NCBI RefSeq assembly: GCF_028858725.1
Contig: NC_084773.1
Coordinates: forward strand, 10,468,350 to 10,532,349
Direction: 5' to 3'
Length of the DNA stretch: 64,000 nt
Origin: Colius striatus
Taxonomy: Eukaryota > Chordata > Aves > Coliiformes > Coliidae
Shown: positions 57,450 to 64,000 of the stretch, in pieces
Position numbering within the stretch: the stretch's first letter is position 1
Layout: every line of letters begins with the position of its first letter
Program-made: the position numbers and the translations under genes
The notes under the pieces: model-generated
What the model was told of the DNA's origin: nothing
The model's database searches: none
The model's input: the letters and a program-made list of their open reading frames with translations, nothing else

Positions 57450-57660
57450 AAGGAACGTTCCCGCCAAATAAGTTTGGTTATTAATATTAAATGTGAAAGA
57501 ACAAGCGCTTGTTTTAATTCTTTTCTCCCTATTTTCCGCAAAGGTTGCACTTCACGCATTAATCTTCCCGGCGAAGTTTTTACGACCGATTGCCTACACA
57601 CTATGAGAAGTTTCTCCATCCATTACTCGCGGGGAAACGGGCCCTGCTGTGTAGGAAAAT
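57450..57660. promoter_or_regulatory. Candidate conserved non-coding element, CpG- and palindrome-rich
   Basis: This compact block contrasts with its surroundings. CpGs are retained in AACGTTCCCGCC, AAGCGCTT, TTCCGC, CACGCATT, CCCGGCG, TACGACCG and CTCGCGGGG. It contains the E2F-like TTCCCGCC (57458-57465), palindromes GAACGTTC (57453-57460), TTAATATTAA (57481-57490) and AACAAGCGCTTGTT (57500-57513), and AT-rich homeodomain-like words. Frames on both strands are short and show no domain. The pattern suggests a developmental enhancer or a small unmethylated island. Conservation cannot be judged from one sequence. Confidence 0.35.
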
Positions 57661-59500
57661 ATTTGTTACATCTTATCAGGGTGACACATAATCTAACAAC
57701 AATTACAGCAAGCCCATATTTTGTACTATTTCGGTTTCAACGTGAAAAATAGTTCTAATATTAAACCTGGGCTGGGTGGGGGTTATAGTAACCAGTTGAA
57801 TATTATAAGCTGCGATTTCCTTTGGCCGTGAAGTGGTGCCACACTTGGAACCTGCTCCAAGACAGTGGCTACACATAAATCCAGTGTACGTGCCTTTTAT
57901 GCAGATGCCACGGTGTGGTAGTGCCTGAAAGCTGATTCCCCTCTCTTCACACATACTGAGGTCAGAAACTGACGGCTCTTCACATGGCCAAAAGCATCTG
58001 AACCGCAGTTAACCTGATGAGAAAAATGGCAGATGCTCTGACAACTGACTCAGCTGGGAGGCCACAGACGTCAAGAAAACTCAAAACTGCCCACATCCTA
58101 AAAACTTTACATCTCAAAAATCAGCCCAGATATCCTCAGGGAAAAAAACTTTGTGACTCCCTTCTTATGTTAGCCTTTACTGTTTGAAACTAGGGTACCA
58201 GCAGAGAATAGCACTGCGGTGTGTGCGCAGCTCACAGCAGGGTAGGGGCTCTGCTGAGCAACAGCAGGCACAAGACCCTGCTCTAGGGATGGCCAGAGAA
58301 CGTGTTGGTGTCACACCAGTGGCCTGTTTTACACCCTCCATCCTCGGCACTGTGGCAGGGCCAGCAAAACACTCAGTGGGGAAACCCTCTGTGCTGATAC
58401 CTGAGTGTGTATACACTCAGCACATAAGATACCTCAGCGTTCCTTAGGGTAGGAAACACCACGGAGAGGTGAAGGTGATGATGCTTTTATTCTTGTTTTA
58501 GCAGGGGATACCCTGGTAATCATTAGAGCAGGAGTTTATTTGAAACTCCACTGTTGTCCAGCCTCAGAACACCCAGAAGGAAAGAGGAGCTTTTCCTGCC
58601 TAAGATTTCTGTACTTTTAAAAAGAACAAGTGCAAGTTCCCAGCTCTGTGTCAGTCCTGGGAGTTGTGTAAACACACACTTTTGGGCTCTCATTCCACCA
58701 TCTGTATCTCCTCTGCTGATTAATAACCCTGGAGCCTCTGCATCAATGTACACATTTTAATTGTGCACATCCAAGTGAGTTGTTACACCAGGCAAAGGGA
58801 CCACACTGATATCCTGGGAATGGACAAGGTTACAACTGCAGAATTTGTTCAGTGGTAAGATTTTGATAAAAGGAGCAGCCCAGGGAAAGAGCACTTTTTC
58901 CTTTAAACAGTAAAAGTTAAGAATCAATTCATTTTTGCAGCAAACAACCACCTTCACTTAGGTTTGGGGTTTTTTGGTGGGTGCCAATTAAAAACTTCCA
59001 AAGAGGAGAGGACCTAACACTGCTGCCTTGGCCCTGTAACTGTGCAGCCTGCCCCGATTGCCAGAGCAGGCTGCAGCCCCCCGGCTCTGCGGCTGTCCCT
59101 CTCCGCTGCCCAACAGCCCCGTGACTCGGCTGGCAGCCAGTGGAGCTTGGGATGGTTTCCTGGTGTAAAACCAGGAGAAAGAGGAGAGACTTGAGCACGT
59201 TTCAGATAGGAAACCAGGCATAGGCAGGAGCGCAGAGACAGCAAGGAAGCAAAGAGCACGCTCACATCTGCCACTCCACATCTGCAGCAGATGCTTTCTC
59301 CTTCTTTCCCAAAGACAGAGAATTCACATTTTCTGCAATGAAAAGCGGGAAATGGCACAACCTGAGATTTTACTGCCCACAGCCCCTGGTCCCACAGCCC
59401 CACATGCATCCCATCTCCTGGGGGAAGGTGGAAGCCTTGGGGGCTATCAAAAGCAGAAGCAATAAAAGTATGTTAGTGCCTCAACTTCCAGACTAAGCTT
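57661..59500. other. Intergenic DNA, no gene recognised
   Basis: The sequence becomes richer in G+C, with open frames on both strands that show no domain. A minus-strand frame at 58988-59281 begins with a hydrophobic stretch but has low-complexity content afterwards. No repeat family is recognised. Confidence 0.6.
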
Positions 59501-59527
59501 GTGCAGTGTGAGAGACAGCGAGGCTGA

Positions 59528-60172
59528 CTATGGGCTCCTATGCTTTGGAGGAACAGAAGTGCAGAGCCAGGCAAGAGGTCTGCAGTCAGCCATTCTCAGG
59601 CTCAGCCCCTGGCCGGGGTTGCTGCTGCCCTCTGTAGCAAAGGGCATTTGACTGTTAAGGACCTTTGTCAAACAACTGTCAGCAAGGACAAAAGCAGCAT
59701 TCCCAGCATGTGCTTGATCTCCTAGACCTGAGGCATCATCTCTGCAACTGCCCTTTCCCCATTGCATTGAACTCCCCCAGCCACAACGAGCTCTGACTGA
59801 CAGGGTGTTCAACCTGCTTGTGACTGTAATAGTTGTGTTTGAGTCAAATATGCCTCCCTTTGATGCCTGGCATGCCATTTTCTGTCCTGAGCTATTACTC
59901 CCCATCAAAAGCAATGGTGGTAACTGGCAGGTATTGAGTGTGGCAGTGGTGCAGTTGACAAAATGGATTTTCCTTCCAGGGAGCCCAACTGGATTCCCTG
60001 CTGTGGTCAAGAACAACAAAACCAGCATCACCAGATCACAAGGCACTCCAGACTCGTTTGCAAAAGTGGAGACATTGCCCAAGGACAGCAGCAAGCACAT
60101 ACAAAACCACAAGCCATAATGATGGGGCCCCCACATAAGCAATTTGGTACCACTGCAGAGGCTGCTCCACAT
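59528..60172 (-). other. Longest minus-strand open frame (214 codons), status uncertain
   Basis: This frame opens at a real ATG (60172) and runs to a stop at 59528. The predicted product has a hydrophobic leader at about residues 20-36, a second hydrophobic patch at about 47-56, several cysteines, and five N-glycosylation sequons (NVS, NES, NCT, NSS, NTT) in the first 115 residues. Such a layout suits a secreted or membrane glycoprotein or an envelope-like relic of an endogenous retrovirus. However, I recognise no family, no LTRs and no pol sequence nearby. The opposite strand is also fairly open here, so it may be chance in CA-rich DNA. Confidence 0.2.
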
Positions 60173-60366
60173 GTCATAACTGCCAACCCCCTGCAGATGA
60201 CATCAGGGCCCAGCAGCACATGCCTCACCTCAAGGCCAAGTTCAGACAACTGAACTGAGCCCCAGAGCGTTGCAACAAGGATGAAGCATATGAGAAAACA
60301 TTTTTTTAAGCTAGTAACCTTGTGGCTGGCCCAAATCAGACATCTGCCAAGCACATGCTGTTTCAT
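60028..60366 (-). other. Second leader-like minus-strand frame overlapping the 214-codon frame
   Basis: The frame begins with ATG at 60366 and has a hydrophobic segment at about residues 24-36 preceded by lysines, like a signal peptide. It overlaps the 214-codon frame in a different phase, so one product would need a frameshift or splice to join them. Its second half is cysteine-rich without a known pattern. I do not recognise a family. It is listed only because of its position relative to the neighbouring frame. Confidence 0.12.
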
Positions 60367-60665
60367 TGATTTGTTTCCTGGTTATGGATGGAGCTCCCAG
60401 CTGGGGCCATGGCTTTGTTGCCCATGATGCTTTGTCCCCACACAACAAGGGATAATTTCTGGCCTGGAAAGCTTCCAATCTTTACAGTGAAGGTGGGCAG
60501 TATGTTGGTGTCAAATGCAGCTCTTTGCAGGGGATGTTCCTGGGGACTGGCTATTCCAGATCATCAAATAGACCTGCTGAGATTAGCAAATACATTGCAC
60601 ACTTTGGGGACAGAAAAAACCAACCAACTAAACAAAAGCCCCTGTGCAGGCTGAATGATCTTGTT

Positions 60666-60679
60666 AAAAAAAAAAAAAA
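60666..60679. repeat. Poly(A) run, 14 nt
   Basis: A plain A-run followed by CAAACC. It is not clearly the tail of a retroposed element. Confidence 0.6.
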
Positions 60680-61280
60680 CAAACCCTGTGGTTTCCATGA
60701 CCTGATGTCATACTGGCTTTTGCAGTAGGCTCCTAATTCTAACCTACACTAACTATCCCATCCAGTCTGCAATGAAGTGCAGGAGGTGCTGCTGAGACAC
60801 TCCAGCAAAAGCTTGATGTTTTCTGGGAAGGCACAGTAGGTGAGAGCTCTGGTCAGCTGAAGTATTTGAGATTGAGCCAGGAAAAATTCAACCATGGTGA
60901 AAACATTTCCCATTGTCTCACAGGGAATTACTCCCTTCTCCAGCATGAATGGAGCAAGAATGGGATCAAGAACACCTCATGGGGCAACTGTGACCACAGT
61001 AGTTGTAGTAACACTGTGGTCACAGCTCAGGTACTGCTACAGCAAGAACCAGAGAGGAGCAGAGACAATCCGTTTGAGGTCTCTGAGCCCTATTAGTATC
61101 CAGGAGATATGTCAGGTTCAAGGGCTCTGCATGATGCTGGGGAGCAGAGGAAGAACACCAGCCAGAGCACAGTGAGGGTAGAGGTGGGCTTGATATCCTG
61201 TGACTTTCAGTGATTTAAGAGCTCATAAGAGCCAGAGGCCAGTATTGTCCTGTGATAAGAGCAGGAGACCAAAGGCTGGG

Positions 61281-61445
61281 TCATTTTGACACTGCAAATT
61301 GCACTCCATTGAGTAGTTTCCCCATTTCATTAAGATGTTTGCAGACAGGACCAAATTGTTCATAATCATCACATTGGAATGGTGCTGCAGGAGGCAGCTC
61401 GTAAGCCGATTTCTTAAATGTGATTAAGGGACAATTTGATCCCAC
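61281..61445 (-). other. Exon-like minus-strand segment (54 codons plus stop)
   Basis: On the minus strand a pyrimidine-rich stretch ending TTTTGCAG is followed by an open segment of 54 codons ending in TGA at 61283-61281. Its product has three cysteines and a charged, mixed composition (for example FQCDDYEQFGPVCKHLNEM) unlike random translations of this region. That would suit a terminal coding exon, but I recognise no family and cannot place a partner exon. Chance is a real possibility, because the frame is open for only about 58 codons in total. Confidence 0.15.
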
Positions 61446-61752
61446 CTGCAAAAGCAATCAAAGAACTCAACCAAAATACAAAATGTATCTGTGCTTTGCC
61501 CCAACCATAAATATGATGCAAACATGACCTCATCTTGTGTTTAGATACATCTTGCCCAAGGTGACAATCTCTCATCAGACTTCATGCAGTGTCCAGTTCT
61601 TCAGTGCAATACCTCAGAGTTAGCAAGAGATTAACCACATGCCAGAGAAGCACTTTGAAATCTGCTTTGTTTTACAGTTCACCAGATTTGTGTTATGAAC
61701 AGAGCCCTGGCTCCGCTCACATGATTACAAACCTGCCCTGGTTGCAGCAAGG

Positions 61753-62070
61753 CTACTGGGGATTTAGACAGTGAAGATGGACTTTGTGTAATGTCATTTT
61801 GCCCATTTTTAGCTGAGGACGTTGACCCTGGCTCTGCCTCTCACACTCTGTACTACCCAGGCAGTGTGATACAATACTAAACAACAGCTTTCCCACACAC
61901 AAGTTGCATTGCATGCATTGCATGTCAGCACCATCATATATCCTAGGACTGTAGTCATGAGGGAATTTGTAAAGGAGATGATGTACCATTTCCCCAGCAG
62001 CATACAGGATGTTTGTGCAGGATTCCCTAACAGGCCTGAGGTTATAGCCCCAAAAGGTTGGTATTCAGGT
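61753..62070 (-). other. Cysteine-containing minus-strand open frame, status uncertain
   Basis: This frame is open for about 104 codons, with the only convincing ATG at 61989. A CCTCAG acceptor-like site lies at about 62035, inside the open stretch. The translation contains the cysteine cluster QCMQCNLCVG and a later HCLGSTECE. No family is recognised, and it could be chance. Confidence 0.12.
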
Positions 62071-64000
62071 CAAGTCTAGGGAGTAATATCAGCACAATAA
62101 CTGTGTGCACTGCAAAAGAACTCACTACCCAGGTTCCCGTTGATTTGGATGCAATCACTTGGCAGAGGATGTTTGCTATTGCTGCATCTCCCAGCTCACA
62201 GGCCCCTGTAGCTTCAGTAACTCTAGAGATACAGCTGATTACTCATAAGGAGCCCTGAAAGCTTGAAGCCAAGCCTGTGTTGCTCAAGCAGCATGTCCTT
62301 CCATTGAAGTAACAGCTGAAATGTATTCAGGAGTCACATCCTGGTATCTCAAGACCCAACTCCATTCCTGACTTATTCTTCAGAGAGTCATTCACATAGG
62401 TAGCTGTTTCCCAGCATCCATTACTTTGGACACTTCAGGTTTAGAGATCATAGGCACATTAGTGTTAAAAACTTACAGTATCTCTGCAAATCCCAAGCTT
62501 AAGATGTACAGATGCTCTCATCCTGTGGCTGATGAAAATAGTGGGAATCCACAAACTTAGATACTGAGTTCACTTTTTCCTGAAGTACCTCAGTGCCTAG
62601 AAGGAGCCCAAGGCTCAGTTAAGGTCAGGCTCTGGTTGTTTAGTTTTCAAAATAATCTGAGGCATTGAAGTGACAGAGGATTTATGTTCTTACAGCTCCA
62701 AACCACAGAGACATTGGCCTACATGCCACAGAAAACATTGCCACAGAAAAGCATTGTTTCCTCATTCTAGCACCAGTAAACTGCATCTATATCATCATTG
62801 CAGAGGATATGTGAAGGGTTCATCCGTTAAGCACATGGCCCTGAAGCTCCTGGGTGGACAATCCAAGCCACCTATCCAGGACTTATTTTCTCGTTTGTGT
62901 CCTTGGTAAGGAGGTCTGCACAGAGAGCAGAGCTCTGCTGCTCTGCCTGGGCTGTGCTTATCCATTCCAGGTTCAGCTTTCCTGTGTGGATGAGCGAGAC
63001 AGTTTGTACCACCACTTATTACCAACATATGGTTCACAGCCCTGTCAACTACTGTCTGCAGAAGATATCTGTTTTCATGGAGAAGGCAGAAAGTCATCAC
63101 CACTCAGTTTTTGGAAACCATATAGAACAAACTACTTCTTTTGGATATCCTGCCTAACCCTGCCTGCTCTCCTTATCCTCTGGGATTTGAGACAACAGGC
63201 TGCAGAGACAGACACCCTCAGCTTTTACAGACAAACCTGTTTGATCCAGATCTGCTTAGAATCCCCACTTCTATTGGGATAAAAACAAAAGCAGATGCAG
63301 ATTAGAAAATCTGTTGTAGGTACAAGAGAGTGAATATGCAGAACGAGAAAGCTGACTGCCAAACACTAATGCTAAAGAATTTAAGCCCAAGGGCTTTATC
63401 CCAGGGAGGGACTGACAACCACAGAGCAGGGCCAGGCATCCTGGAAAGCTGCTAAAAACCACAGGAGAGAACTGCATTTGAGGATGTTGCTGCTTATCCC
63501 TTAAATTAGAATAGACATGTTCCTTAAATACAACGGACATGAACCCCCTCAGTGCCTCCTGCAGATGTAGGCGCCTGCTGCTACCCCCAGCCTGCTGGTG
63601 TAGGGCTGCCCATGTCTCGTTTACTCTGGGGGTAGAAAATATCCCCCCAGAATTCTTCCCCAGCTGACCCTCCCAACAACACAGTTGCTTGAGAGGATGG
63701 ATGGGTGAGTGCAGTGCCAGGTGGCTGCAATGGGAGCCTTTGGGCACCTCCTGCCATGGCCCTGGGCACAGGGCTGGTGCTGATGAAATGCTACGACCCT
63801 ATGCATGACACAGGCCTTTTGGGGAGGCTTTGAGCTAACACAAAAGCATCTCCCATGCAGGAGGAATTTCATGAGTCTGATGGGCCAGTGGCTAGCTATG
63901 CTGCAGCCTGGAGATGAGGGCATCATGCCCTGGAAGGCAAAACTCCCCCTTTGGGGAAACAGGACAGTTTCAGGACAGCACTGCTAAGGGTGGAATTGAG
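62071..64000. other. Intergenic DNA at right edge, no gene recognised
   Basis: The DNA is moderately GC-rich with open frames on both strands up to 158 codons (63271-63747 minus, 62854-63282 plus). None has a domain or convincing splice partners. No transposon or RNA gene is recognised. Confidence 0.55.

Noticed and set aside
60866..61175. Plus-strand frames with several N-glycosylation sequons (60866-61096)
   Set aside because: The frame is only 76 codons, overlapped by another open frame and by a minus frame. Sequons alone are not evidence of a gene.
62854..63747. 142-codon plus and 158-codon minus frames near the right edge
   Set aside because: No domain or signal pattern and no splice partners. 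Both strands are equally open, which points to composition.
54600..64000. Expected SEC61A1 3' exons (tail-to-tail neighbour in human)
   Set aside because: No minus-strand translation resembles Sec61 alpha membrane segments or its C-terminus, so the gene presumably lies further right.

Overview
This is a vertebrate nuclear genomic window, most probably from a bird. It holds one complete spliced gene (RUVBL1, + strand) and the first exon of a divergent neighbour (EEFSEC, - strand). The bird call rests on three things: a CR1-type retroposon fragment with the usual (CATAGAAT)-like terminal remnant at about 31.5 kb, compact AT-rich introns with few repeats, and RUVBL1 and EEFSEC coding sequences that closely match the amniote proteins. 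CR1 also occurs in other sauropsids, so a crocodilian or turtle is not strictly excluded. No prokaryotic operon, CRISPR array, tRNA or rRNA gene was recognised.

Layout. 1-30844 (AT-rich) reads as intron 1 of EEFSEC, transcribed right to left; I recognise no coding exon in it. 30845-31130 is EEFSEC coding exon 1 (- strand), which encodes the GTPase G1-G3 region of the selenocysteine-specific elongation factor and lies in a CpG island. 31131-37278 is a 6.1 kb head-to-head intergenic region with both promoters at its edges and a CR1 fragment. 37279-53825 is RUVBL1 in 11 coding exons. These splice with GT-AG borders and preserved phase to 1371 nt, or 456 codons plus stop, the length I recall for the human protein. 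A 3' UTR of about 0.75 kb ends near the AATAAA at 54554. 54.6-64 kb is downstream intergenic DNA. Its right part is visibly richer in G+C and holds an isolated CpG-bearing, palindrome-rich block (57.45-57.66 kb) that looks like a regulatory element, plus minus-strand open frames of uncertain meaning. The longest of these, 214 codons at 59528-60172, has a hydrophobic leader and five N-glycosylation sequons.

How it works together. The EEFSEC/RUVBL1 head-to-head pair matches the gene order I know from human 3q21.3, so this is conserved synteny rather than accessory DNA. The products act separately: EEFSEC delivers Sec-tRNA to ribosomes at SECIS-directed UGA codons, and RUVBL1 with RUVBL2 forms the AAA+ ring of INO80, SRCAP/TIP60 and R2TP complexes. 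The RUVBL1 promoter has a CCAAT box, GC boxes, a G-quadruplex-capable run and a near-consensus RFX X-box. The last fits the known role of RUVBL1 in cilia and dynein-arm assembly and is the regulatory observation I find most interesting. I found no convincing undescribed biological system; the minus-strand frames beyond RUVBL1 are the only candidate novelty and remain weak.
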